Origin: UBA5070 sp035604215
Lineage (GTDB): Bacteria > Fibrobacterota > Fibrobacteria > UBA5070
Direction of reading: 5' to 3'
Assembly: GCA_035604215.1 (NCBI GenBank)
Contig: DATNIW010000094.1
Coordinates: 1-47,268, forward strand
DNA: 47,268 bases
A program made the translations under genes and the position numbers. This document shows, piece after piece, positions 1 to 8,696 of this stretch (position 1 is the first letter of the stretch; each line of letters opens with the position of its first letter). The notes beneath the pieces are model-generated. The model was given only the letters and a program-made list of their open reading frames with translations, was not told the DNA's origin and ran no database searches.

Positions 1-556
1 CGCAGGCGGAAAGAACGTTGGGGAGATTGTTCAACGGTTCGCCCATGCCCATGAACACGATGTTGGAGAGCGCCGGCTGGTTCTTGCTCTTCAGCCACCG
101 CTTCACATGGGCCACCTGCTGCAGGATCTCGCCGCTGGACAGATTCCGCAAAAAGCCCATCTGCGCGGTGCGGCAGAACGAGCACCCCATGGCGCAGCCC
201 ACCTGGCTGGAGATGCACGCGGTGCGGCGTTCCTCGTCGGGGATCAACACCGTTTCGAAGCGGCGTCCCTGCGCATCCTCGAACGCCCATTTGGCCGTGC
301 CATCCAACGAGACCTGCTCCTCGGAGAGTTGCAGGGCCCCGCAATCCCCATGCTCCACGAGAAGTGCCCGGAGATCCTTGGGGAGGTTGGTCATCTCCTC
401 CACCGAACTGGCGAGGTGCTTCCAGAGCCATTCTTGGATCTGACGGGCGCGGAACTTGGGCTGTCCCAGGGAAAAAAGCCAGGCCTCCAATTCGGAAACG
501 CTCCGATCGGAGAGGGGCTTGGAGTCGGAAAGAGTGGATGGGCTGGTGGCGTTCAC
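1..556 (-). CDS. rlmN: RlmN, 23S rRNA/tRNA adenine-C2 methyltransferase (3' part beyond window)
   Basis: Radical SAM enzyme that methylates C2 of an adenine in 23S rRNA (A2503) and in some tRNAs. The first 185 codons are present and the gene runs off the left edge. Reading leftwards, the N-terminal part contains LEAWLFSLGQPKFRARQIQEW, the usual RlmN helical domain. Next comes the CxxxCxxC cluster motif within SSQVGCAMGCSFCRTAQMGF, then VFMGMGEPLNN near the edge, the SAM-binding GEP signature. I place the start at GTG 556, 11 bases after the stop of the DedA gene, so the two are probably one transcript. The ribosome-binding site is weak, and no ATG lies in frame nearby. Family assignment is secure; only the exact start is uncertain. 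Confidence 0.93.
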   Translation of the reverse strand, partial: MNATSPSTLSDSKPLSDRSVSELEAWLFSLGQPKFRARQIQEWLWKHLASSVEEMTNLPKDLRALLVEHGDCGALQLSEEQVSLDGTAKWAFEDAQGRRFETVLIPDEERRTACISSQVGCAMGCSFCRTAQMGFLRNLSSGEILQQVAHVKRWLKSKNQPALSNIVFMGMGEPLNNLPNVLSAC

Positions 557-566
557 CGGGCCCAAT

Positions 567-1217
567 CTACTTGCGGCGCGACCTCCAAGCACCGATCAGC
601 AAAGGCAGGACCGACACCCCGACAATCCCCAGGACCACCACCGAGAAGTTCTTCTGGACCAAGGGGATGTTCCCGAAGAGTGCACCGGTGCCCAAACAAA
701 GGCCCACCCACAGGATGGCACCTAGCGCGGAAAAGGCGACATACCGCAGGTACGCCATGCGACCCAGTCCGGCCACGAACGGGGCGAAGGTCCGAACGAT
801 GGGCACGAACCGAGCAACCACCACCGTGGAGGCCCCCCACTTCGCGTAGAAGGCCTGGGTGCGCTCCAGATAGGTGCTCTTGAGAATCCGGCTTTTTGGG
901 CTGAAGGGGATCTTGGCGCCCAGCAAACGACCCACCCAGTAGTTCGTTTGATCGCCACACAGTGGTGCCGCGATCAGGACAACCGCCAGGAGATCCAGCC
1001 GCAGGGCTCCCCCGGTGGCCACCGAGAGCGCTCCTGCGGCGAAAATCAGCGAATCCCCAGGTAGGAAAGGGGTCACGACCAGTCCGGTCTCGCAAAAGAT
1101 CACCAGGAAAAGGAGGCCATACACCCAGGGGCCGTGGGCCAGGAAAAAGTCGCGCAGATGCAGGTTGGCATGGAGCAGGAAATCCAGATAGGGAAGAAGG
1201 GTGGTCACGACGGGCAA
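567..1217 (-). CDS. DedA/SNARE-associated family inner-membrane protein
   Basis: Polytopic membrane protein of the DedA family, members of which act as phospholipid (undecaprenyl-phosphate) flippases or in membrane homeostasis; which lipid this one moves cannot be read from the sequence. The 216-residue product has the family signatures FCETGLVVTPFLPGDSLIF near the N-terminus (the re-entrant loop with the acidic residue) and VVARFVPIVRTFAPFVAG in the centre, with hydrophobic segments between and a basic C-terminus WRSRRK. The open frame continues much further upstream, but without hydrophobic or conserved sequence. TTG 1217 is preceded at five bases by AGGAG and gives a normal family length; GTG 1208 is the alternative. 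It is followed after 10 bases by rlmN and is divergent from the GH5 gene. Confidence 0.88.
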   Translation of the reverse strand: MPVVTTLLPYLDFLLHANLHLRDFFLAHGPWVYGLLFLVIFCETGLVVTPFLPGDSLIFAAGALSVATGGALRLDLLAVVLIAAPLCGDQTNYWVGRLLGAKIPFSPKSRILKSTYLERTQAFYAKWGASTVVVARFVPIVRTFAPFVAGLGRMAYLRYVAFSALGAILWVGLCLGTGALFGNIPLVQKNFSVVVLGIVGVSVLPLLIGAWRSRRK

Positions 1218-1374
1218 GCTAGCTCCTGGAGAGTCCGCCGGAAAAGGAAGAGCGGAGGCTCGAATGAACCGCGGTACGGGGGGTTGCGACGTAGATTGCG
1301 GGTTCAGAAACCTGATTTGGTCGCGGGTCCGGGATGGAACCCAGCCGCGATGGTTCCAACAAAGGTGCTTCAAA

Positions 1375-3036
1375 ATGAAACTCCACCATCTTCTTGTAGG
1401 CACGATCTTGGCGACGGGCCTCTCTGCCCAGGCGAAGACCCCGGTGGCGACCTATGGCCATCTGTGGGCCAAGGGCGGAACCCTCTACGACTCCTCCAAG
1501 ACCAACAAGGTGACCCTCCGCGGCATGAGCATGTATTGGAGCAGCGAGCCGGACGGCTACGCTTTCTTCAACGGGGGTGTGGTGCGCTGGCTCCAGTCCG
1601 ATTGGCAGCTTTCGGTCATCCGCGTCCCCCTGGCCGTGAACCCGGTCCCCAACGGGGGCAACAAGAGCATCGGGTACCTGCAGGATTCCGCCACCAACAT
1701 GAGCCGGGTCCAGATCATGGTGAGCACAGCCATCCAGCAGGGACTCTATGTGATCGTGGACTGGCATGTCATCGACGCGGGATCGAGCAACTCCACGAAT
1801 CCGCAACAGAGCAGCGCGATTTCGTTCTTCCGGACCCTGGCGACCCAGTACAAGAACGTTCCGAACGTGCTCTGGGAAATTTGGAACGAGCCCACCACGG
1901 ACAATGGGACCGTCGCCAACTACGCCAATGCCATCATTCCCGTGATCCGAAATGCCGGAAACACGAACTTGGTGATCATCGGCAGTTCCGGATGGTCCTC
2001 ACAGCCCAACAGCGTGTCTGGTGTCACGGACCCCGCCAACAACGTGGCCTACACTCTGCATTTCTATGCGAACTCACATCCACCCAGTGGCCCCTACTGG
2101 AGCAATGCACAAGCCGCGCAGAGTGCAGGCAAGACCGTATTCGTGACGGAGTGGGGAACCACCAACGCCGACGGAAACTCCGGTTACAACTGGTCCGCGA
2201 GCCAGTCTTGGTTGGATGAGCTGGAAGCTGCCGGTATCTCCTGGTGCAACTGGGACGTGGGCACCCAGCGTTCCGTACCCAGCGATGAGAGCTCCGCCGT
2301 CCAAGGGACCGCCGCCGTCATCGCCACCGCATCGACAACCGGCAATTGGGCCTCATCGGACCTATCGGCGGGAGGCGCTGCCGTCCGTTCCTACATCATC
2401 GGCAAACAAGGCGGCAAATTCACGGGGCCCGACACCACCCTGACCGTGGTCCAACCCTTGACCGTCACGCCCACGACCGGTCAATTGGCGGGCGGCGGCG
2501 TGACACCCAACTTCCACTTCGCGGCCACCTTCAGCCATACCTTCACCTGGACCATGCAGATCGCGCAACCGAGCACGGGGGCCAGCTACTCCTATTCGCA
2601 GAACAACGATTCCATCAACCAGGATTGGAATTCTTCCATCCGCCGGCTGGCGACCCAGTTCGGTGCCGGCACGGTCAACGTGACCGTCACGGGCGGACCT
2701 TGGACCACGGCGCCGGCAAACCTCACCGCCTCCTTCACCCTCACCCCCTCCACCAGCGGCATCCAGGTGGTCAGGCTCGGCACCGCCTTGGCTTGGACCG
2801 CGTCCGGATTGCGCTTGCCCGCCGGAATGGCCAGTTCCGGAGAGGCCTACCGCGTCCGGATCCTGGACATGTCGGGACGTCAGCAAGGGGAAGCCCGCAC
2901 GGTTCTCGCGCAATCCTCTCCCGACGGCGTGGTGTTGGACATCCATCGCCCGACCGGCGGCGCGGGGGTGGAATTCCTGGAATTGGTCGACGGAGCCGGA
3001 CAGCGCTCCCAGGTGCTTCTCCCTCCGATTCGCTGA
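1375..3036 (+). CDS. Secreted GH5 endoglucanase with C-terminal Ig-like/sorting module
   Basis: Glycoside hydrolase family 5 enzyme, most likely an endo-beta-1,4-glucanase acting outside the cell. The 553-residue product starts with a signal peptide (MKLHHLLVGTILATGLSAQA). The catalytic domain spans about residues 22-345. It has the acid/base glutamate E172 in VLWEIWNEP and the nucleophile E259 in VFVTEWGTT, 87 residues apart as in other GH5 enzymes, plus VIVDWHVID on the preceding strand. About residues 356-553 form a module shared with the GH8 protein at 5886: an Ig-like stretch, then LRLPAG, a VRILDMSGRQQG strand and the terminal LLPPIR. I infer that this end is an export or anchoring signal. 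ATG 1375 is chosen for the signal peptide and AAAGGTG upstream; the longer open frame upstream has no such features. Substrate (cellulose, mixed-linkage glucan or mannan) cannot be fixed by eye. Confidence 0.92.
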   Translation: MKLHHLLVGTILATGLSAQAKTPVATYGHLWAKGGTLYDSSKTNKVTLRGMSMYWSSEPDGYAFFNGGVVRWLQSDWQLSVIRVPLAVNPVPNGGNKSIGYLQDSATNMSRVQIMVSTAIQQGLYVIVDWHVIDAGSSNSTNPQQSSAISFFRTLATQYKNVPNVLWEIWNEPTTDNGTVANYANAIIPVIRNAGNTNLVIIGSSGWSSQPNSVSGVTDPANNVAYTLHFYANSHPPSGPYWSNAQAAQSAGKTVFVTEWGTTNADGNSGYNWSASQSWLDELEAAGISWCNWDVGTQRSVPSDESSAVQGTAAVIATASTTGNWASSDLSAGGAAVRSYIIGKQGGKFTGPDTTLTVVQPLTVTPTTGQLAGGGVTPNFHFAATFSHTFTWTMQIAQPSTGASYSYSQNNDSINQDWNSSIRRLATQFGAGTVNVTVTGGPWTTAPANLTASFTLTPSTSGIQVVRLGTALAWTASGLRLPAGMASSGEAYRVRILDMSGRQQGEARTVLAQSSPDGVVLDIHRPTGGAGVEFLELVDGAGQRSQVLLPPIR

Positions 3037-3178
3037 CAGGATCTGCGTTTCTCTTCCGGTCGCGAGTCCTTCGCGGGGGTGGCCGGGACCGCAACCGGCC
3101 TTTCGAGACCCGGGGGCATGGAACTACATTCCTCCGCTCTTTCACTCCAGCATCCAACCTCTCCCGGGAGAACATCCA

Positions 3179-3745
3179 GTGGGCCAGATTCCTTCCAACC
3201 TGTGGAAGAAGCGCATGCGCGTCCAGATCGAGGGCGTGCCCTACGTTTTCATCGAGGTGGAATTCGTCAAACCGGGCAAGGGGCAAGCGTTCCTGCGCTG
3301 TCGGCTGAAGAGCCTTCTGGATGGTCGCCAACTGGAGCGCACGTTCAAGTCCGGCGAGTCCCTGGAGGAGGCGATCGTCGAGGAATTCCCGATCCAGTTC
3401 CTGTATGCCGATGGTTCCACTTGGCACTTCATGAACCAGGAGTCCTTCGAAGAAGTGGATCTGACCAAGGACCAGATGGATGGAGCCGAACGGTTCCTGC
3501 TGCCTGAAATGGTCGCTTCGATCATGATGTTCGAGGGAAAACCCATCGGTGTCTCCCCACCCACCTTCGTCGAACTTCTCATCACCTATTGCGAGCCGGG
3601 TTTGAAGGGAGACACCACCAACACACCCTTCAAGCCAGCCACATTGGAAACGAATGCGGTCATCCAGGTGCCGCTTTTCGTGGAAAACGGCGCCAAAATC
3701 AAGATCGATACCCGAGATGGTTCCTACGTCGAACGGGTGAAATGA
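3179..3745 (+). CDS. efp: Elongation factor P
   Basis: Translation factor that relieves ribosome stalling at polyproline stretches. The 188-residue length and three-domain beta fold match the family. The N-terminal KOW-like domain carries EFVKPGKGQAF, with the tip lysine at residue 34. In organisms with an EpmA/GenX system this lysine is the one modified; the modifying enzymes are not in this window. The oligonucleotide-binding C-terminal domain ends in IKIDTRDGSYVERVK, close to the family consensus for residues that reach the P-site tRNA. GTG 3179 follows CGGGAG at a good distance and restores the conserved SNxxKKxMRVxxxGxPY start; the internal ATG 3215 would remove it. It sits alone between two secreted carbohydrate-active proteins, with no functional link evident. 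Confidence 0.97.
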   Translation: MGQIPSNLWKKRMRVQIEGVPYVFIEVEFVKPGKGQAFLRCRLKSLLDGRQLERTFKSGESLEEAIVEEFPIQFLYADGSTWHFMNQESFEEVDLTKDQMDGAERFLLPEMVASIMMFEGKPIGVSPPTFVELLITYCEPGLKGDTTNTPFKPATLETNAVIQVPLFVENGAKIKIDTRDGSYVERVK

Positions 3746-3750
3746 AGGCT

Positions 3751-3783
3751 GAGTTTGAACCCGAGCGTTCAAGCTCGCAACTC
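3751..3783 (+). terminator. Nested hairpin downstream of efp, no T-run
   Basis: Two nested perfect stems: GAGTT (3751-3755) with AACTC (3779-3783) outside, and CGAGC (3762-3766) with GCTCG (3773-3777) inside. It begins six bases after the efp stop codon. There is no following run of T, so it may be a Rho-assisted terminator or a 3'-end stabiliser rather than a classic intrinsic terminator. Confidence 0.4.
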
Positions 3784-3799
3784 AACTGGTGAAAATGCC

Positions 3800-3828
3800 T
3801 TGCGGGGCTTGCCAAGCGCGCCTAGACT
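3800..3828 (+). promoter_or_regulatory. Candidate sigma-70-type promoter for the CBM11-like protein
   Basis: TTGCGG (3800-3805) and TAGACT (3823-3828) are separated by 17 bases, about 58 bases upstream of the ATG at 3887. The match is by eye to the -35/-10 consensus and is moderate. Confidence 0.35.
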
Positions 3829-3886
3829 TGGCTTACTTTTGCATCCAGTACTTGTCCTCCTCCCACCCATCCACATTGAGGATTCC

Positions 3887-5605
3887 ATGAAAAAGCTCGC
3901 TCTGAGCCTGATGGCCGGCTCCTTCCTGGCCACGACGGCACGCGCCGATCTCCCGATCACCATCCCCACGGTGGCTACCGCCATCACGGTCACGGACACC
4001 AGCAACATGGGCATCAAGAAGCTGTGCGGAGCCACGTTCTACGAGGGCAAATCCGCGAGCAACGTGGTTTCGCTCACGCTGACCACGGCCAACGAGCTTG
4101 AATTGAACTGGAACCTCGCCTACGCCACCGCGGACGGTTCCTACGGCACCGCCGTCGGGATCCTGCTTCCCCTGGACGCCGCCTGGGACATCAAGGACCT
4201 GAGCGCCGCCACGGAAATCGATTACGACGTCAAGGCCGCTTCCGCCACTCCGGCGAACAACATGCAGATGATGATCGGTTCCAACATCTACGGGGACTCC
4301 GCCAGAATCGCCAACGCCGCCCTGGCCCAGCCCAAGTGGACCGCTCTGACCGCCAGCTACCAGACCGTGAAGGTCGTGACCGCGGACATGGCCATGAACA
4401 GTTGGTATTCGGGTCCGGACGCCGCCACGACGGGATGGACCGGCCTGACCTACAATGTCGGAACAGCCGTGAAGAACCTGAACTTCCAGCCACAGATCAA
4501 CTGGACCAGCGCCACGGTCATCAAGTCCGGTGGTACGGGTACCTTCTTCATCCGCAACATCAAGATCATCGGTGTCAGCGACTATGCGCAGGTCAACGGT
4601 GTGAACTGCACCGGTACCGGTGTGACCATCGAAGACTTCGCTTCCACCAAAGCCGACATCTCCGCGAACTACCTGGGAGGGTACTGGTACGCGTTCTCCG
4701 ACACCAGCACCACTTCCACCCCGGGGAATGATTCCGCCGTCGGAATGTCCCAGATCATCCTCCCCACCGGAGTCAAGAAGTGGGCTCCGGATGCGACCAC
4801 AGGTGCGGCCATCATGACCGCAACCTTGGAGAAGGACGTCGCCACCAGCACCTACCTGTACCACCCCTATGCGGGCTGGGCTTCGATCGGGACGGCGATC
4901 ATCACTCCCAATTCCATCGACACCTTCCTCGATCTGCAGCCCGGTGGCGCGGGTGGTGCCCTCACCGGGATTTCCTTCGATCTCTACGCCGGCCCCGCCC
5001 TGGGAGCCACCTACACCATCGACACGACCAACGTCCGTCGTGTGATCTTCAAGGTGTCCAAGGTGTCCGTGAACGATGCCGAAGCCTTCCAGATGAGCAT
5101 CCCCATCAGCCAGGCGTATACGCCGACGACAGCCACCCACATCTGCGTGGATGCCGCCAAGCTCGCCCAGCCGGGTTGGTACGTGACCAACAATCTGAAC
5201 GGAACCGCGGTTCCATTCAGCGCCACGGACATCTCCAAGTTGGCCTGGACCATCCAGATCGAAGATCAATCCAATTCGACCGTCCACACTTCCGCCAACA
5301 ACACCATCGCGGTCACCAACGTGGTGTTCTACGGGATCACCGGTGCCGATGGGATCAAGTCCAAGACGGTCGCCGCCAATGGGCTGAAGGCCTCCTACGG
5401 CTCCCAGTTGGTTCTTTCCTACAATGTCTCCGGAACCACCGCCCAGATCGACGTCGTACGCCTGGACGGTTCCAAGGTCGCTTCGATCAAGGCCTCCCCC
5501 GTCGCCAACCAGTTGGCGCTGCCGGTCTCCCTGGCCCATGGGACCTACCTCGTGAGCGTCCGGGGCGACAACTCCCGGCTGGTGAGTTCGGTCACTTCCT
5601 ACTGA
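3887..5605 (+). CDS. Secreted protein with two CBM11/CIA30-like domains and a sorting-like C-terminus; no catalytic domain seen
   Basis: Exported 572-residue protein (signal peptide MKKLALSLMAGSFLATTARA). Residues about 25-240 form a first beta-rich domain. Residues about 245-490 form a second, opening with VTIEDFAS and GGYWYAFSDTS and closing with LAWTIQIEDQSN followed by VTNVVFYGITG. That opening and closing pattern is typical of CBM11 and related CIA30-type jelly rolls found in cellulose-degrading enzymes. The last 65 residues (IDVVRLDGSKVAS, then LAHGTYLVSVRGDNSRLV) look like a T9SS-type or FlgD-like C-terminal sorting domain. No glycosidase motif is visible, so I infer a non-catalytic glucan-binding or adhesion protein. 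The ATG follows GAGG and a candidate promoter; a strong terminator closes the gene. Position between GH5 and GH8 genes supports a role on cellulose. Confidence 0.65.
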   Translation: MKKLALSLMAGSFLATTARADLPITIPTVATAITVTDTSNMGIKKLCGATFYEGKSASNVVSLTLTTANELELNWNLAYATADGSYGTAVGILLPLDAAWDIKDLSAATEIDYDVKAASATPANNMQMMIGSNIYGDSARIANAALAQPKWTALTASYQTVKVVTADMAMNSWYSGPDAATTGWTGLTYNVGTAVKNLNFQPQINWTSATVIKSGGTGTFFIRNIKIIGVSDYAQVNGVNCTGTGVTIEDFASTKADISANYLGGYWYAFSDTSTTSTPGNDSAVGMSQIILPTGVKKWAPDATTGAAIMTATLEKDVATSTYLYHPYAGWASIGTAIITPNSIDTFLDLQPGGAGGALTGISFDLYAGPALGATYTIDTTNVRRVIFKVSKVSVNDAEAFQMSIPISQAYTPTTATHICVDAAKLAQPGWYVTNNLNGTAVPFSATDISKLAWTIQIEDQSNSTVHTSANNTIAVTNVVFYGITGADGIKSKTVAANGLKASYGSQLVLSYNVSGTTAQIDVVRLDGSKVASIKASPVANQLALPVSLAHGTYLVSVRGDNSRLVSSVTSY

Positions 5606-5630
5606 TCTCCACCGAGGTCTGACAAACTTG

Positions 5631-5657
5631 GCGCTCCCGCAAGGGAGCGCTTTTTTT
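5631..5657 (+). terminator. Intrinsic terminator after CBM11-like gene
   Basis: GCGCTCCC (5631-5638), loop GCAA, GGGAGCGC (5643-5650), then seven T (5651-5657): a textbook 8-bp stem with a GNRA-like loop. Confidence 0.93.
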
Positions 5658-5885
5658 GTTGGGGCTGGAAAACCCCTTCACCACCTTTCGCGACAAAGAA
5701 AAGGAGCCCTGACCGCGCTTTCGTTCGGAGAACTCGGTGACGGGGTTTCGTGTTCGCACCGGAAACTGTGGAGCACGGGACGATCGACTCGATTGGCGAA
5801 ACCGCCCCAAAAACTGGAAGTTGGAGCGTAGAATAAGGCTTTCCAGAGTCCACCAGCCACTGGCGCTGTCACCTGAGGTTTTCTC

Positions 5886-7739
5886 ATGATCCGCAAAAGC
5901 GCACGCCCTTTCCTCGTCGCCATCGGGATGCTCGCCGCCACCAGCGGTGCGGCCTTCCTGCCCTACACAGAACCCGTGCTGAAATACCCGGCGGAGCAGG
6001 GCTGGGAAACCAATCTCCAGGCCCACTGGTCCTACTGGAAGGGGAAGTTCAATACCGCTGGTGGTGTGATTCAAGGAACCAAACCGGACAATACCACAGC
6101 CGAAACTTCGGAAGCGCAGAGCTATGGCATGTTGATGGCCTTGTGGATGAATGACAAGACCACCTTCGACCAGATCTATGGTAAGACCCAGAGTAATTTC
6201 TGGCAAAATTCCACTTCCAATTACGCCTGGATCATCTCCCCCACACTCGACGTCCATTTTGCTGGCGACGCAGACCAGGACATTTGTGGGGCCTTGATCT
6301 TCGCCTCGGCCCTAGTCGACGCGAAGTACTGGACGGACGGCAACCCCTCCTACAAGACCCAGGCGATCACGGTCCTGAAGAACATCGCGGCGAACATGTT
6401 GGACGGATCGCATTTGATCCGCTCCTACAACGGATCCAGCGGCATCTACGACCCGAGCTACATGATGCCGGGTTGGATCCAGGTCTTCAAGGAATTCGGC
6501 GCCGCAAATGGGGTGACGGACCCGGGATGGGATGCCGTCCGCACCGCGGAATACAATCTCTTCAACGCCCAGCCCAACGCGAAGGACGGCATGGCCCGCA
6601 ACTGGTGCGATGGCTCCGGCAACGCCGGTAATCCGGGGAACGGGACCGAGACCCCATCCAACGGTGACATGAGCTTCGACGCCATCCGCGTCCCCTACCG
6701 GATTGGATTGGACGGGCTCTGGTATAAGACCCACAGCCAGGCGATCTCCTGGTGCAAGAGCGTCTGGAACAATTCCGCAGTCAATCCCTCCACACCGGGC
6801 ATGTACACGGTGAGCGGACCCACCCTCTGGGGATGGGGAACGGCAAACGCCTCTGGCGGAGCTTTCTCGGACGCCCAGTACGAATGGTCCTTGACGGTGT
6901 CCATGTGGGCCACTTGTGCCGCCGCAGTCCAAGATTCCAGCACCACCGGGGCCAGTGCCATGGGGGTGATCATGAGTTCCATGAAGAAGGGCGTTCTGGG
7001 TCACGACTACTTCCTGCTGTCCGCGAATTCGGACACCACGAGCAGTTCCGCCCCCAACAAGAACTACTACGCCCAGTCGCTCGGGCTGCTCGGCGCCTTG
7101 GCCATCGATGGCCGTGCCCCGAACGTCTGGGATGACTTGAAGAACACCTGGGTGGTTCCGGACACCACCGCCAAGGTCACCAAGGCCCTGACCGCGACAC
7201 CCTCGACCATCCAACTCAACACCAGCACCGTCCTGAGCGCGAAGTTCAGCCATGTCATCAACTGGACCCTGACGATCACGGAATCCACCGGCGCCAATTA
7301 CTCCCTGACGGGGACGGGCGACAGCATGTCGTACACCTGGGCCACCACAACCCACCGTCTGAACCCGGCCTTTTCGGCGGGCACGGTGACGGTCGCCCTC
7401 ACCGGTCCGTGGACCACCCCTCCGGCTGGCACCACCACCTCCATCACCATCACTCCCGCCAGTGGAATCCAGACGGTTCAACCCCATCTCTCGGCATTCT
7501 CGTGGACCTCGGAAGGTCTGCGCCTGCCGGCGGGTCTGGCCCAGGAAGGGCAAGTCGTGGAGGTTCGGGTGCTGGACCTGAGCGGGCGTCAGCAGGGTGC
7601 CATGCGCTCGGCGACCGCCCACCTCACGAATGGAGCCACGGTCCTGGATCTCGCGCCCCAACACTCCGCGCAGGCGGGATTCGTGGAATTGCGCGCAGGC
7701 AACGACGTGGAGCGTCTGCTCCTACCCCCCATCCGCTGA
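5886..7739 (+). CDS. Secreted GH8 endoglucanase with the same C-terminal module as the GH5 enzyme
   Basis: Glycoside hydrolase family 8, an inverting endo-glucanase acting outside the cell (xylanase or chitosanase activity also exists in the family). The 617-residue product has a signal peptide ending near SGAA. The catalytic domain covers about residues 25-420. The general acid is E76 in TSEAQSYGMLMALW, and the DADQDICGAL motif at 128-137 is the second family signature. Conserved aromatic stretches such as RNWCDG and FDAIRVPYR follow. Residues about 430-617 repeat the module of the GH5 protein at 1375: an Ig-like part, then LRLPAG, VRVLDLSGRQQG and the terminal LLPPIR. A strong terminator follows. 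The 280-base gap upstream holds the preceding terminator and a TAGAAT element (5829-5834) that could be a -10 box. Confidence 0.93.
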   Translation: MIRKSARPFLVAIGMLAATSGAAFLPYTEPVLKYPAEQGWETNLQAHWSYWKGKFNTAGGVIQGTKPDNTTAETSEAQSYGMLMALWMNDKTTFDQIYGKTQSNFWQNSTSNYAWIISPTLDVHFAGDADQDICGALIFASALVDAKYWTDGNPSYKTQAITVLKNIAANMLDGSHLIRSYNGSSGIYDPSYMMPGWIQVFKEFGAANGVTDPGWDAVRTAEYNLFNAQPNAKDGMARNWCDGSGNAGNPGNGTETPSNGDMSFDAIRVPYRIGLDGLWYKTHSQAISWCKSVWNNSAVNPSTPGMYTVSGPTLWGWGTANASGGAFSDAQYEWSLTVSMWATCAAAVQDSSTTGASAMGVIMSSMKKGVLGHDYFLLSANSDTTSSSAPNKNYYAQSLGLLGALAIDGRAPNVWDDLKNTWVVPDTTAKVTKALTATPSTIQLNTSTVLSAKFSHVINWTLTITESTGANYSLTGTGDSMSYTWATTTHRLNPAFSAGTVTVALTGPWTTPPAGTTTSITITPASGIQTVQPHLSAFSWTSEGLRLPAGLAQEGQVVEVRVLDLSGRQQGAMRSATAHLTNGATVLDLAPQHSAQAGFVELRAGNDVERLLLPPIR

Positions 7740-7767
7740 ACCTTTCGTCCGCCACTTGAGTTCGCCA

Positions 7768-7800
7768 TCCCCCCCGGTCTTCCGACCGGGGGGGATTTTT
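7768..7800 (+). terminator. Intrinsic terminator after GH8 gene
   Basis: Perfect 12-bp stem: 7768-7779 pairs with 7784-7795 (seven C then GGTC against GACC then seven G), loop TTCC, followed by TTTTT (7796-7800). It lies between the GH8 gene and the convergent panC. Confidence 0.93.
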
Positions 7801-7834
7801 CATGGACCGGACACAGCCGCCCGGCCGGAGTGAC

Positions 7835-8692
7835 CTACCAGACCTCGCCCAGGGCCATGTTGTCGATCAGACGCGTTTGACCATACCTGGCCGCGATCAC
7901 CAGAAGGGCGAAACCGGCCAAGGTCGGTTCTCCGTCCAGGACCCGCATGGAGTCGGGGTCGAGCAGGGTGAGGTAGTCCACGGAGTCCGGAGGATCCCTT
8001 TCGAACTCGCCGCGGCCCGCGTCCAGGATTTCGGATGGATCCCGGTTGTCCGAGTCCCAGACGGCTGCGCAGGCGCGCAATGCACGGATGATCACCAAGG
8101 CACGGCGACGATCCGTCGCGGACAAGTAGCGGTTGCGGGAGCTGAGCGCAAGCCCGTCGGGCTCGCGCACCGTGGGCGCCACCACCAAGCGCAATCCGAA
8201 GTCCAGGTCCGCCACCATGCGCCGAATCAAGAGCGCCTGTTGGGCATCCTTTTGCCCGAACACGGCGACGTCCGGCTCCACGCAATGGAAAAGCTTGGCG
8301 ACCACGCTGGTCACGCCGTCGAAATGGACGGGACGGATTTCGCCCTCCAGCACGGAATTCCAATCCGGGACGCGCACGATGGTCCGGTAGCCGTCCGGGT
8401 AGAAGCCCTCTCCCGGAGCAAAGACCGCTTCAACGCCTTCGCGATGCGCCGTCTCCAGATCCGCCTCCCAGGTGCGCGGGTACTTGGCGAAGTCTTCGCC
8501 GGGACCGAACTGGGTGGGGTTCACGAAGATGGACAGGACCGTGGAATCCGCATGGAACTTCGCTGCCCTCAGGAGCGAAGCGTGCCCTTCGTGGAGGGCC
8601 CCCATGGTGGGAACGAAGCCCACGCGTCGGCCCGAGCGCTTGCGCGCCCGGGACCATTCGCGGATCTCGGACGCCGTCCTGAAGATTTCCAT
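7835..8692 (-). CDS. panC: Pantoate-beta-alanine ligase (pantothenate synthetase)
   Basis: Cytoplasmic enzyme that joins pantoate and beta-alanine with ATP to make pantothenate, the coenzyme A precursor. The 285-residue length is normal. The HIGH-like ATP motif appears as VPTMGALHEGH, followed by SIFVNPTQF, VFGQKDAQQ and PDGLALSSRN, all standard PanC signatures. The ATG lies four bases after the frdB stop, so it is the last gene of ndk-frdA-frdB-panC. No other pantothenate gene is in the window, and the association with fumarate reductase is probably one of transcription only. Confidence 0.97.
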   Translation of the reverse strand: MEIFRTASEIREWSRARKRSGRRVGFVPTMGALHEGHASLLRAAKFHADSTVLSIFVNPTQFGPGEDFAKYPRTWEADLETAHREGVEAVFAPGEGFYPDGYRTIVRVPDWNSVLEGEIRPVHFDGVTSVVAKLFHCVEPDVAVFGQKDAQQALLIRRMVADLDFGLRLVVAPTVREPDGLALSSRNRYLSATDRRRALVIIRALRACAAVWDSDNRDPSEILDAGRGEFERDPPDSVDYLTLLDPDSMRVLDGEPTLAGFALLVIAARYGQTRLIDNMALGEVW

Positions 8693-8696
8693 CAGG

